The notes beneath the pieces were generated by a model. It was not told where the DNA came from and made no database searches. It saw only the letters and a list, made by a program, of their open reading frames with translations. Source: Flavobacteriales bacterium (lineage in GTDB: Bacteria; Bacteroidota; Bacteroidia; Flavobacteriales_D; Crocinitomicaceae). Taken from it: DNA of 64,000 nt. Below, one piece after another: positions 51,918-61,059 of the stretch. Position 1 is the first letter of the stretch; each line of letters starts with the position of its first letter. Location: assembly GCA_018883325.1 (NCBI GenBank), contig VEQH01000004.1:1-64000 (forward strand). The letters run 5' to 3'. A program made the position numbers and the translations under genes.

Positions 51918-54129
51918 AATTCGCAACTTCACTCATAAATTTAATTCGCATCAAACGCAATTCTTCTTCGGTGTAAAGTCCATCAAATTCGTGATAAGCA
52001 GTTATCAAATCATCTGTATCAGCACTTGAGAAATAGTCAAAAATTTCTTCTTGATTATCGGCGTCTAATAAAGTATTGATATAGTAGTTGATATTAACGC
52101 GCGTTCCTGAATTTACAATTGACTCTATTTCATCAAGAATATTATCAAAGGTTTTTCCTTGTGATTTTGCAATATCTTCAAGAGGTAATTTTCTGTCAAT
52201 ATTTTGAATCAACTGGACTTTTAAAACTGACTTGTTTACCAAAGATTTTACAACTAAATCTTGTGGACGTTCGATGTCATTGTCTTCAACGTAGTTGGCA
52301 ATCAATGCCACAAATGGTTCTCCATAACGTTGTGCTTTTCCTGTTCCGACTCCTTGAATATTGGTAAGTTCTTCAATCGTTATCGGATATTGGAAACACA
52401 TATCTTTCAAAGAAGGTTCTTGGAAAATAACAAATGGAGGTATGTTGTTTTGTTTTGAAATAGACTTTCTTAAATCAACCAGTAAATTATAAAGTGTTTC
52501 ATCAAAAGCACCACCTTTTCCGCTTTGAACAATTGATTCATCATCATCTGTATTTGAGAAATCATGTTGTTTGATTAACATGAAAGATTCAGGTTTCTCA
52601 ATGAATTTTTTACCGTTTTCAGTTAATTTGAGTGTGCCAAAAGATTCTACATCCTTATATAAAAGTCCACCAACTGTAGCTTGACGGATTACTGCATTCC
52701 AAAAGTGTTCGTCTTTTTCTTTACCAATTCCAAAAGTTGGTAATTTATCGTGTTTGTATGCTTTAATATCTGAGGTAACGTGACCGGATAAAAATGCACA
52801 ATAATGTTTTGCTTTTTGTGTTTCATCTAAAAGTTTAACTGCATCTAAAAGCATAGAGATGTATTCTTGACCTTCAGTACGCTCTCTCGGATTTCTACAG
52901 TTGTCGCATTGTTCATTGCATTTTTTCTCTTCAAAAACTTCTCCGAAATAATGTAAAATGAACTTTCTTCTACAAACAGAAGTTTCTGCATAAGAAACAA
53001 TTTCATTTAATAATTGTCGTCCAATTTCTTGTTCAGTAATTGGTTTTCCTTGTAAGAATTTCTCTAACTTTTCAATGTCTTTATAACTGTAAAACGCAAC
53101 ACATTCGCCAACACCACCATCACGTCCAGCTCTACCAGTTTCTTGATAATAACTTTCAAGTGATTTTGGAATATCGTGGTGAATAACATAGCGAACATCT
53201 GGTTTGTCAATTCCCATTCCGAAAGCAATTGTTGCAACAATTACATCAGCTTCTTCCATTAGGAACATATCTTGATGCTTTGCTCTTGTAGCAGCATCTA
53301 AACCTGCATGATAGGGTAGGGCATTGATTCCATTGATTTGCAATAATTCTGAAATTTCTTCAACTTTTTTGCGGCTCAAGCAATAAATAATTCCGCTTTC
53401 TCCTTGATGATTTCGAATGTATTTTATGATTTGTTTTTCAACTTCACGCTTTGGTCGAATTTCGTAATATAAATTTTCGCGATTAAAGGAAGATTTGAAA
53501 ACATCAGCATCCAACATGTTCAAGTTCTTTTGAATGTCATATTGAACTTTTGGTGTTGCTGTAGCCGTTAAAGCTATAACTGGAACGTTTGAAATTTTCT
53601 CAAAAATATCTCTCAATCTTCTGTATTCTGGTCGGAAATCATGTCCCCACTCAGAAATACAATGCGCTTCATCAATGGCAAAAAAAGAAATTTCAACAGA
53701 GGTTAAAAAATCAATGTTTTCTTGTTTTGTCAAAGATTCAGGAGCAACATAAAGCATTTTAGTTTTACCATCTTGAATATCCTTGCGAACTTGAGTTATT
53801 TCAGTTTTTGTCAGTGAAGAGTTTAAAAAATGTGCTACACTATCATTTTCGCTCACATTTCTGATAGCATCAACTTGATTTTTCATCAAGGCTATTAAAG
53901 GAGAAACAATGATTGCTGTGCCTTCCATTATTAAAGAAGGTAATTGGTAACACATTGATTTTCCTCCACCTGTTGGCATTATAACGAATGAGTTTCTACC
54001 ATCTAGGACGTTTCTTATGATGTTTTCTTGTTGCCCTTTAAATACTTCAAAACCGAAATATTTTCTTAAAGCTGATTTTAAATCAACTTGTTCTTTATTA
54101 ATTGTATTATTCACGATAATTTCTTCCAT
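51916..54129 (-). CDS. recQ: ATP-dependent DNA helicase RecQ
   Basis: A 3'-5' DNA helicase of 737 residues. Motif 0 FGFEVFKGQQENIIRNVLDG, motif I MPTGGGKSMCYQLP, DEAH box FFAIDEAHCISEWGHDFRPEY, motif V VATIAFGMGIDKPDVR and motif VI YYQETGRAGRDG are present. The zinc-binding domain has the Cys set CRRKFILHYFG, CNEQCDNC. A winged-helix domain and an HRDC domain (about 520-600) follow, with an extra C-terminal helix-turn-helix region. The length is usual for this phylum. Confidence 0.96.
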   Translation of the reverse strand: MEEIIVNNTINKEQVDLKSALRKYFGFEVFKGQQENIIRNVLDGRNSFVIMPTGGGKSMCYQLPSLIMEGTAIIVSPLIALMKNQVDAIRNVSENDSVAHFLNSSLTKTEITQVRKDIQDGKTKMLYVAPESLTKQENIDFLTSVEISFFAIDEAHCISEWGHDFRPEYRRLRDIFEKISNVPVIALTATATPKVQYDIQKNLNMLDADVFKSSFNRENLYYEIRPKREVEKQIIKYIRNHQGESGIIYCLSRKKVEEISELLQINGINALPYHAGLDAATRAKHQDMFLMEEADVIVATIAFGMGIDKPDVRYVIHHDIPKSLESYYQETGRAGRDGGVGECVAFYSYKDIEKLEKFLQGKPITEQEIGRQLLNEIVSYAETSVCRRKFILHYFGEVFEEKKCNEQCDNCRNPRERTEGQEYISMLLDAVKLLDETQKAKHYCAFLSGHVTSDIKAYKHDKLPTFGIGKEKDEHFWNAVIRQATVGGLLYKDVESFGTLKLTENGKKFIEKPESFMLIKQHDFSNTDDDESIVQSGKGGAFDETLYNLLVDLRKSISKQNNIPPFVIFQEPSLKDMCFQYPITIEELTNIQGVGTGKAQRYGEPFVALIANYVEDNDIERPQDLVVKSLVNKSVLKVQLIQNIDRKLPLEDIAKSQGKTFDNILDEIESIVNSGTRVNINYYINTLLDADNQEEIFDYFSSADTDDLITAYHEFDGLYTEEELRLMRIKFMSEVAN

Positions 54130-54239
54130 ATCAGAAAAACAAAAGTTTGTTATGTTGTTCTGTTAAATTTAGTAATAAAAAAAAGAGTAGAAAAGGAAAA
54201 CGACAATAAATCATTAGATTTTTTTTCGTCAAATTATTT

Positions 54240-54836
54240 TTAAGCATTGATAGCAACGACTTCCTTTACTTCAGGTAAATGATTTTTCAATAAATTTTCA
54301 ATCCCACCTTTTAATGTTGCGGTTGAAGAAGGACATCCAGCACAAGAACCTTTTAGTTGAACTGTAACTGTTCCATCTTCAAATCCAAGAAAATCAATTG
54401 CGCCTCCGTCGTTCTCAACAGCAGGTCTTACATATTGATCTAATAAAGCTTTAATAGGATCGTCGAAATCACTTGCATTGAATTCTATTTTTTCACCAGC
54501 TGTTTCTGATTCACTAACTTTTGGCTGAGGCATTTGAATTAAAACGTCTTTTCCTGCTGCAATCCATTCTTTTATAAATTCACGTAATTCCATTGTGATA
54601 AAATCCCAAGGAACGTTATCGGTTTTAGTGACCGTTATAAAATTAGCAGCGATGAAAACATTTTTCACGAAAGGAAAATCAAATAATGCTTCTGCAATTG
54701 GTGAAAAACCTTTTGCTTCTTTTCTAGATGCAAATTCAACTGAATCGCCTGAAATTAAAAGGTATTTATTCGCAACGAATTTCATCGTTGTCGGATTTGG
54801 TGTCATTTCTGTGTAAACAGTAACTGGAACGTTCAT
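54240..54836 (-). CDS. NifU family Fe-S carrier with Nfu N-terminal domain
   Basis: An iron-sulfur cluster carrier. The N-terminal 90 residues are an Nfu_N domain (YTEMTPNPTTMKFVANKYLL, SPIAEALFDFPFVKNVFI); a linker leads to the NifU C-terminal domain with the cluster-binding Cys165-x2-Cys168 in GSCAGCPSSTATLKGGIENL. It transfers clusters to apo-proteins in the cytoplasm. A TAAATTTG box on the minus strand at 54858-54851 is a likely -7 element, 14 bases before the ATG. Confidence 0.93.
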   Translation of the reverse strand: MNVPVTVYTEMTPNPTTMKFVANKYLLISGDSVEFASRKEAKGFSPIAEALFDFPFVKNVFIAANFITVTKTDNVPWDFITMELREFIKEWIAAGKDVLIQMPQPKVSESETAGEKIEFNASDFDDPIKALLDQYVRPAVENDGGAIDFLGFEDGTVTVQLKGSCAGCPSSTATLKGGIENLLKNHLPEVKEVVAINA

Positions 54837-54932
54837 TTTTGTTTTTAATTCAAATTTAGTAAGAATGTTCGTTTAAATAGCTAACTCAGGCTAATGAATA
54901 AATATTTAATATTTTTTAGGAAAAAAAGAAAA

Positions 54933-56333
54933 CTACGCTAAATGGGCTTCATTCAATAAGTCTAATACAGTTTTTACTGGACTAAAAGTTTCGTTTGGAA
55001 CTTCCACAAATAGCGTTGTCCAATTAGCCATTGAGCCATTCCATAAACCAGGAAGTTCAATAAATCGAACTTCTTTGCCTTTTTGCTTTTTTGAAACGAC
55101 AAAATATTTCGAGTCGTCACAAAATTGCGTCAAATCCAACTTTTCTCCTTTTAAATTCGTGGTACTTAACACCATCATTACTGGATTGAAATGGGTGCTT
55201 TGAACCATTTGTTTGTATTGATCGGGGTTGTTTGAGATTTGGGCTTTTTCAACGATTTGTTTTCTAACAATGCCATTTTCTTCCACATGAAACGGTCCGC
55301 CACCAGGTTGACCTTCATTTCGAACCATTCCACATATTCTTATCGGTCGATTGATGAGCTCAATTAATTGTTCATTCGTTTTAATTTCTTCAATTTCTGA
55401 GGCTGAAAACACATCATATTTTTTATTTAATTCTTTGAGTTTATCTAAATTTAATTTAGCCTCAATTGATTTTAATACTTGCTTGAATTCAAATAATAAC
55501 GAACCTAACGCACTCCATACCTTTATTGAAGGTTGTGATTTTGAATAATGCTGCACATTGTCAATATTTTTGATAAAAATCAATTCTCCTTCAACGGATT
55601 GTAAGTTATGCAATAATGCACCATGTCCTGCTGGTCGTCTAAGCGGTTGATTTTCTTCGTTTACAACTAAATTTCCCTCCAAATCAAATACATAAGAATC
55701 TGTTTCTTGATTTTGTTCAGAATAGGAAACTTGGAAATTTGTCCCTGTTAATCCTTCAATTTGATTAATGGTTTTTTTGAAAAAATCTTCAAACCTTTTT
55801 TGAATGGTAAAATGAAAATGCAATTCATTTACTCTTAATAAATTTGATTGAACGATATGTTCTTGAATTGGATTTAATACAAAAGGTTCCAAAACGTGAA
55901 ATGGAATCAATCCTTTTGGCATTTCACCGTATGCCATTCCTTCTCTTTGAAGTAGATAGTTGGCAAAATCATCCAATGAAACTTCAAAATTGATTAGTTT
56001 TCTTTGTAATTCTAGCGGTAAATGTCTGAAAAAAGCAAATTTTTGAATCCGATTTAAAAAACGCTCAACCAAACTTCTATTTTCTTCAGTTGGATTGCTT
56101 AAGAAATCAAATAGAAATTCAAACATTCTTGAACCTGAACCTGAAGCAGGAATGAAAACACCAATTTTACAATTCAAGTTTTTAAAAGAATTGTAATAAT
56201 AATCCCATTCTGATTCTGTTAACTGAAGGATTCCATTTCCTATTCTACAAGGTGCAACTATGTTAAGTTTGGGATTTGCTTGACTAACTTTCTCGCGTTG
56301 GTCAATAATTTGTTGTTCTTGGTTAGTAGTCAT
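54933..56333 (-). CDS. DUF4301 family protein, nucleotidyltransferase-like
   Basis: A 466-residue protein of the Bacteroidota DUF4301 family. Near residue 60 it has IGVFIPASGSGSRM and near residue 139 PKGLIPFH; together these resemble the GxGxR and PK-x-L motifs of sugar-phosphate nucleotidyltransferases (GT-A fold). Further on it has RRPAGHGALLHNLQ, which again looks like the Gly-His-Gly substrate loop of UDP-sugar pyrophosphorylases. I infer an enzyme that activates a sugar phosphate or a related compound; the family itself has no assigned function. Confidence 0.8.
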   Translation of the reverse strand: MTTNQEQQIIDQREKVSQANPKLNIVAPCRIGNGILQLTESEWDYYYNSFKNLNCKIGVFIPASGSGSRMFEFLFDFLSNPTEENRSLVERFLNRIQKFAFFRHLPLELQRKLINFEVSLDDFANYLLQREGMAYGEMPKGLIPFHVLEPFVLNPIQEHIVQSNLLRVNELHFHFTIQKRFEDFFKKTINQIEGLTGTNFQVSYSEQNQETDSYVFDLEGNLVVNEENQPLRRPAGHGALLHNLQSVEGELIFIKNIDNVQHYSKSQPSIKVWSALGSLLFEFKQVLKSIEAKLNLDKLKELNKKYDVFSASEIEEIKTNEQLIELINRPIRICGMVRNEGQPGGGPFHVEENGIVRKQIVEKAQISNNPDQYKQMVQSTHFNPVMMVLSTTNLKGEKLDLTQFCDDSKYFVVSKKQKGKEVRFIELPGLWNGSMANWTTLFVEVPNETFSPVKTVLDLLNEAHLA

Positions 56334-56366
56334 TCAATATTTAATCTAAAATTGTTTCTTTGTAGC

Positions 56367-57134
56367 GTGAATATAGTTTTCGAATATATAAAATATAAAT
56401 GGAACGCAAAGGGAAGACATGGAATTCATTCTCCTTTCGTTTATGATTTAGTTGATAAAGTTTTTAAAATAGATTTTTCAATTTCTGACTCAAATCTTCT
56501 AAATCAATCATTTAAAAGTTTAGAAAGCAATAAACAAACAATTAATGTTAAAGATTTTGGTGCAGGCTCACATAAATTAGGATCACAACGCACCATCCAA
56601 CAAATTTTTAAAATAAGTTCAAGCAAAGGTCATTATGGCAAAATTCTATATCAATTGAGTCATTTTTTTCAACCCAAAAACATTTTGGAATTTGGAACTT
56701 CACTCGGAATTGGAACTTTACATTTTCACTTAGGTTGTCCCAAAAGCAAAATCACTACAGTTGAAGCTTGTCCTGAAACATTAAGTTTTACTCGTCAATT
56801 TCTAAAAGACAAAGTTTCGAATGTTAGTTTTATTGAGTCCACTTTTAATGATTTTCTAAGTCAACAATCAACTGAAAAATACGATTTGATTTTTGTTGAT
56901 GGTCACCACGATGGGAAAGCGACAATAGATTATATGCAACAACTTGAAATTCATTCCCACAACGATACAATTTTCATTTTGGACGATATTCGATGGAGTG
57001 ATGGTATGTATGAAGCTTGGAATGAGCTCCGAAATTCAGATAAGTACAATGTTTCAATTGATTTATTTCGAATGGGAATTTTGATTCCTAGAAAGCAACA
57101 AGAAAAAGAACATTTTGTACTTCGAGGCAAATAA
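56367..57134 (+). CDS. Class I SAM-dependent methyltransferase
   Basis: From a GTG at 56367 (255 residues) the protein reads VNIVFEYIKYKWNAKGRHGI and then HSPFVYDLVDKVF. The Rossmann SAM site is ILEFGTSLGIGTLHFHLG, followed by TTVEACPETLSFTR and YDLIFVDGHHDGKATIDYMQ, as in O-methyltransferase-like enzymes. The substrate is unknown. A longer ATG frame from 56280 would overlap the divergent DUF4301 gene and lacks conservation. A TTTCTTTG box lies 4 bases before the GTG. Confidence 0.85.
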   Translation: MNIVFEYIKYKWNAKGRHGIHSPFVYDLVDKVFKIDFSISDSNLLNQSFKSLESNKQTINVKDFGAGSHKLGSQRTIQQIFKISSSKGHYGKILYQLSHFFQPKNILEFGTSLGIGTLHFHLGCPKSKITTVEACPETLSFTRQFLKDKVSNVSFIESTFNDFLSQQSTEKYDLIFVDGHHDGKATIDYMQQLEIHSHNDTIFILDDIRWSDGMYEAWNELRNSDKYNVSIDLFRMGILIPRKQQEKEHFVLRGK

Positions 57135-57235
57135 AAGTCAATTTCAAATGCAGGTTCAATTAGTTTGAAATTTAAAAAGAGATTTTTTTGAACCAAAATT
57201 AAACATAGGTGTAAACGATACAAAATAAGTAAGAA

Positions 57236-58486
57236 ATGAAATTCAATTTACTCATTCTGTTACTCTGTTCTGCTTGGTATTGCACAAGTCAGGTTCCAGA
57301 AAATAAAACAAATACGAAAATAGTTCCCAATACAAATTCAACAAATAGTGGGGCGTTTTTTAATACAATGCCAAATTCAACTGCAACTGAATCCTTGAAA
57401 GAGGAGTCGATGGATTCTGTTGTAATTAAATCAGATAAATCACTAGAACGCAAGGAAAAAATAACTAGTGAAAAGAAAATGAAATCGACTGCCACTTCTG
57501 ATAGATACCAAGCTGCTCCAACAGATCAAAAAGTTCTGAATCAAAAAATGCTTATTTCAACTGAGTTTACAAAAACTAAAATGCAATCAAGCACTCAAAA
57601 AACGCAACGTTCGCCAACACCTGAAATGCAACAAGCGATGGATGAAAAAGTGGAAGATTTGAATGAAATTGCACCAAACTCATTTGAATACCATTTGCTT
57701 AATTATTCCTCTGGAAATTATGATGTTAACAGAGAAGAGTCCTTGAAAATTGCGTTCCAACTACAACCAGGAAATACTGAAGTTCTTAAACTTTCAGCTG
57801 CAAATGCAATTGTTAAAGGTGATACAATAAATGCAAGAAAACACTTAAATCAATTGGAATATAAAAATGTAATTCAGCAAGAAACAATAGATTATACAGC
57901 CGATGTTCTTAAGTCAGCTGAAGGAAATTCGGCTTTGATTACGCATGGATTTAACGATAGTTATGGTGCCTATCAAAATCAATTAAATAAAAACCAACAA
58001 ACTGACATTGATGTAATTTCTTTGGATTTTATGCAAAGTCAATCTTATCGTGATGTTTTAACGGAGAAGGGCTACGATGTGCCTGTTCAAAAAGAAGTAA
58101 ATGTGAACTATCTGAAATCTTTTTGTGAGTTGAATGCTGATAAAAATATTGCTATTTCAATGACCTTACCAAAAGAATATTTACAACCAATAAAAGCAAA
58201 ATTATACACTTGTGGTTTGATTTTTGAGTACAGAGAAAGCTCAACTATTTCAGGAAGTGCAAAATTGGAAGATTTATGGTACAATCAATTAAATAAAAAG
58301 GTGTTGAATGTGTATCAATCGAATTTGAGTAATTCTTATGCGGGGAATTATTTGCCAATGCTTCTTTATTTGAAAAGTCACTATGAACAACAATATGATC
58401 TTGAAAAATTGGGGAAAATCGAAATGGAAATTCAGAAAGTAAGCGCAAAATCAGGTATATCAAGTAGCTTGAAAAAGAAATATTAA
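57236..58486 (+). CDS. Secreted protein with Ser/Thr/Lys-rich region, co-transcribed with ECF sigma factor
   Basis: The 416-residue product has a signal peptide ending near CTSQ. Residues 20-130 are low-complexity (Asn, Ser, Thr, Lys). From about 135 a folded part begins with helix pairs like a short TPR (YDVNREESLKIAFQLQPGNT, then EVLKLSAANAIVKGDTINAR). The stretch ALITHGFNDSYGAYQNQL, TDIDVISLDFM resembles the loop in DUF2723 proteins with the pattern GDNDTYP and DVxVxNxSLL, a weak match. Its stop overlaps the sigma factor start (TAATG), so it belongs to that regulatory unit. Function unknown. Confidence 0.65.
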   Translation: MKFNLLILLLCSAWYCTSQVPENKTNTKIVPNTNSTNSGAFFNTMPNSTATESLKEESMDSVVIKSDKSLERKEKITSEKKMKSTATSDRYQAAPTDQKVLNQKMLISTEFTKTKMQSSTQKTQRSPTPEMQQAMDEKVEDLNEIAPNSFEYHLLNYSSGNYDVNREESLKIAFQLQPGNTEVLKLSAANAIVKGDTINARKHLNQLEYKNVIQQETIDYTADVLKSAEGNSALITHGFNDSYGAYQNQLNKNQQTDIDVISLDFMQSQSYRDVLTEKGYDVPVQKEVNVNYLKSFCELNADKNIAISMTLPKEYLQPIKAKLYTCGLIFEYRESSTISGSAKLEDLWYNQLNKKVLNVYQSNLSNSYAGNYLPMLLYLKSHYEQQYDLEKLGKIEMEIQKVSAKSGISSSLKKKY

Positions 58487-59073
58487 TGCAGTTATTCAAA
58501 CCAAAATATAATTCCTTAACGGATGAAGAGTTGATGAAAGCTTTGTCAAAAGGTGATCAACGTGCTTTTGACGAATTATATAAACGGTTTTATGCGCAAC
58601 TTTTAGGCTATTTCAAAAATATGCTTTGGGGCGATCGAGAAAAAGCGGAAGATATGGTGCACGATATTTTCGCGAAGATTATTAAAAATCCAGATTATTT
58701 TGACACCAATCGTTCCTTTCGAACTTGGCTTTTTTCAGTGGCAAGCAATATGTGTAAAAACGAATATAAAAAACAGGCAGTGCGCAAAAACACTTCGACA
58801 GGAGTGGAGGATTATCGTTCGATTTCTTCGTCGACAAATGTGTTGGCTAAGGTTCAAGATATTCAGTTTCAGCAAGCATTTGAAGAAAACCTTTCAAAAA
58901 TGGATGAAAAACACAGAGAAGTTTTTGCCTTGAGACATTTAGAAGGACTTTCAATGAAAGAAATTGCGGAAATAATGGAAATTAATGAGGGAACAGTGAA
59001 ATCGCGTTTGTTTTACGCTACAAAGTTTTTAGCAGAGAAATTAAAAGTTTATAATCCAGTTTTAAATTATTAG
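58486..59073 (+). CDS. RNA polymerase ECF sigma factor
   Basis: A sigma-70 family factor of 195 residues: region 2 AFDELYKRFYAQLLGYFKNM, DREKAEDMVHDIFAKIIKNP, RTWLFSVASNMCKNEYKK; region 4 HREVFALRHLEGLSMKEIAE, then EINEGTVKSRLFYATKFL. It is clearly distinct from the ECF factor at 20393-20962. The start overlaps the secreted protein's stop, and the membrane anti-sigma candidate follows after 3 bp. Confidence 0.94.
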   Translation: MQLFKPKYNSLTDEELMKALSKGDQRAFDELYKRFYAQLLGYFKNMLWGDREKAEDMVHDIFAKIIKNPDYFDTNRSFRTWLFSVASNMCKNEYKKQAVRKNTSTGVEDYRSISSSTNVLAKVQDIQFQQAFEENLSKMDEKHREVFALRHLEGLSMKEIAEIMEINEGTVKSRLFYATKFLAEKLKVYNPVLNY

Positions 59074-59076
59074 AAA

Positions 59077-59799
59077 ATGGAAGAATATCAAATTGAAATC
59101 ATTCGCAATAAGTCATTTCAAGAGCTCACGCAAGCACAACGTGAAGAAATGAAAGATTGGTTTTCAACAGAGGAAGAATACTTGGATTTACAGCATTTGT
59201 TTATTGGCGTTCAATCATATAAAGCTGCAAGTGAAAAGGAACATTCAACTCGCAAGAAAGAATTAGATGATCTTTTTGTTCAAGTTCACAGCAATAAAGC
59301 AGCGTTTAATTGGAAAAGTTTCTTTTTTCCAGCCTTCCGTCCGATTATTTTTCAGCCAGGTTTTCAGTTGGCTTTTGGCTTACTATTTTTAATTGGAATT
59401 GGCTATTTTGTAAATTCAAATCTTCAAACAAATAATTCAACTTTACAAGCAACAAAAACTAAAGAGAAAAAAGTAAAAATTGAAACTCCGAAAAAAGTAA
59501 CCAAAGAAGAAAATTCAACTTTTGAAATCAAAGAAGAATTAGAACAATTGACAGAAGAACCGATTGCAATTGCTTCAACTTTTACCTTGGAATCCTCATC
59601 CGTTCAAGAAGATGCAGTTTTATCTAAAAATGAAAATTTCGCTTGGGATTCTTTTGCTGCACCTGCGATTGAAGAGGAAGTACTTATCAATGACGCTTCG
59701 GCTGGAACCTTTTTGAAAGATTCAGAAAAACAATATATTTCTAATCAGCCACTTAGTGCGCAACCTGAAATATTAGATTTATTGTTTACTACTTATTGA
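59077..59799 (+). CDS. Membrane protein, probable anti-sigma factor
   Basis: A 240-residue protein with a cytoplasmic N-terminal part of about 95 residues (IRNKSFQELTQAQREEMKDW, FSTEEEYLDLQHLF), one membrane segment near residues 100-117 (FQLAFGLLFLIGIGYFV) and a periplasmic tail rich in Thr, Glu and Lys. There is no zinc anti-sigma motif. Its place directly after the ECF sigma gene and its topology make it a likely anti-sigma factor. Its 3' end overlaps the convergent DUF1697 gene by 7 bp. Confidence 0.75.
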   Translation: MEEYQIEIIRNKSFQELTQAQREEMKDWFSTEEEYLDLQHLFIGVQSYKAASEKEHSTRKKELDDLFVQVHSNKAAFNWKSFFFPAFRPIIFQPGFQLAFGLLFLIGIGYFVNSNLQTNNSTLQATKTKEKKVKIETPKKVTKEENSTFEIKEELEQLTEEPIAIASTFTLESSSVQEDAVLSKNENFAWDSFAAPAIEEEVLINDASAGTFLKDSEKQYISNQPLSAQPEILDLLFTTY

Positions 59800-60329
59800 T
59801 TCAAACTTTGTAATTCTAAACAAGTTTTCCAATTTCTCGTTGTCGCAAGGTTTTTAAGTTTTTTCTCAATGAAATTATTACTCAATTTTGTGTTTCCGTA
59901 ACCTGTTGGTAAATAGAGGTAAACGGCTTTTCCTTGACAAAAAACTTGCTCACTTTCAGCGCGTTTTTCTTCCAGATGAGGTATCAAATCACGATCGATT
60001 TCATTTTCTAAAAATGTGATATGCATAAATTTAACATCTAAATCAGATTGTTTCGCAAAAGGATTTCCTTTAATTATTGAATCGAATTCCTTCGCGTTAA
60101 AAACAAGAACAGGAACATTCAAATTGAAATGAACTTGAATTCCATTTTTAATAATTTCTGTTATTTTAAAGGTTGATTCCAAATTGCTTTCAAAACAAAT
60201 GTTCCCACTTTGAATGTAAGTTGTAATGTTTTGAAAATCAATTTTCTCCATCATTGTTCTTAAAGCATCCATTTTAATGATATTTTTTCCGCTTACATTA
60301 ATTCCTCGGAGAATAGCTAGGTATTTCAT
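59793..60329 (-). CDS. DUF1697 family protein
   Basis: A 178-residue cytoplasmic protein with the DUF1697 signature: YLAILRGINVSGKNIIKMDA, then LRTMMEKIDFQNITTYIQSG, NICFES and the closing TTRNWKT. Function of the family is unknown. It overlaps the upstream methyltransferase gene by 4 bp (ATGA), so the two are co-translated. Confidence 0.9.
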   Translation of the reverse strand: MKYLAILRGINVSGKNIIKMDALRTMMEKIDFQNITTYIQSGNICFESNLESTFKITEIIKNGIQVHFNLNVPVLVFNAKEFDSIIKGNPFAKQSDLDVKFMHITFLENEIDRDLIPHLEEKRAESEQVFCQGKAVYLYLPTGYGNTKLSNNFIEKKLKNLATTRNWKTCLELQSLNQ

Positions 60330-60955
60330 AATTCATTTTTGGTTTTAAAAACAATCAATCGTTCGGATATAAATTCTAGTTCTAGATTGAATTTTTCAGC
60401 AATAAATTCCATTGTTTCCTTGCGATAAATGAAAACATGGGTAAGATCCAAGCGATAGTGCCAAGTTTCAAAATTAATTTCATCGGAATAAAGAAGCGTC
60501 ATTACAATCAATCGTCCATTTTCGTGGAGCATTTTTCTCAATTGAATCAATTCTTTGTCGGGTTGCTGAAAATGTTCCCAAACTTCAGAGCAGACAATGT
60601 AATCATACTTTGTTTGCAAACGTTCTTCAATTGCTTCAAAGTACAAATCGTATTGTGTAATCGAGAATTGATTGTCAGTCAATAGTTTAGAAACAACTGG
60701 CCCTGTGCCTGAACCAAAATCCAAACCTTTGTCACTTGCTTTTTGATTTTGAAGTACAAATTGCGTTACTGGTGCAACAAATTTTTGATAACCGCTATCA
60801 TTCACATCGTTATTGTGCTTTTCGTAGTGCTTTTTTTCTTCCTCAGGAGATAAATAAAAGCGTGTGTCTTTCACTAAAGCAAAGCAAGTTGAACAGTCGT
60901 AAAACTGAGCATTTTTTCTATTTGTTAATAAGGAATGGCAAAGCGGACAGTTCAT
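60326..60955 (-). CDS. SAM-dependent methyltransferase with N-terminal zinc ribbon
   Basis: The 209 residues start with a zinc-ribbon-like knuckle (CPLCHSLL ... YDCSTCFAL, Cys3, Cys6 and two later Cys) and continue as a class I methyltransferase: DKGLDFGSGTGPVVSKLL for SAM binding and YDYIVCSEVWEHFQQPDKEL for the acidic and post-II region. The substrate is unknown; such zinc-ribbon enzymes often act on RNA or protein (inference). A TATTTTTG box on the minus strand at 60983-60976 is a likely -7 element. Confidence 0.88.
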   Translation of the reverse strand: MNCPLCHSLLTNRKNAQFYDCSTCFALVKDTRFYLSPEEEKKHYEKHNNDVNDSGYQKFVAPVTQFVLQNQKASDKGLDFGSGTGPVVSKLLTDNQFSITQYDLYFEAIEERLQTKYDYIVCSEVWEHFQQPDKELIQLRKMLHENGRLIVMTLLYSDEINFETWHYRLDLTHVFIYRKETMEFIAEKFNLELEFISERLIVFKTKNEL

Positions 60956-60975
60956 AAATTGTTGAGAGGCGCATT

Positions 60976-60983
60976 CAAAAATA
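60976..60983 (-). promoter_or_regulatory. -7 promoter box of the zinc-ribbon methyltransferase gene
   Basis: TATTTTTG (60983-60976, minus strand) fits TAnnTTTG and lies 20 bases before the ATG at 60955. No TTG is found at the -33 distance. Confidence 0.45.
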
Positions 60984-61047
60984 GAGAATTAATTCGTCAA
61001 TCGTTTCCTTTTTGTCTGAACCAAAGCAATAGCTAAATAATTTCTTT

Positions 61048-61055
61048 TACTTTTG
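61048..61055 (+). promoter_or_regulatory. -7 promoter box of the 84-residue protein gene
   Basis: TACTTTTG at 61048-61055 fits TAnnTTTG exactly, and the ATG at 61060 comes 4 bases later, so the mRNA would be leaderless. The -33 element is weak. Confidence 0.5.
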
Positions 61056-61059
61056 CGAC

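Noticed and set aside
57140-57172. Hairpin aatttcaaa/tttgaaatt as terminator of the methyltransferase gene
   Set aside because: The 9-bp stem is AT-rich with a 15-base loop and no immediate T-run, so termination is not convincing.
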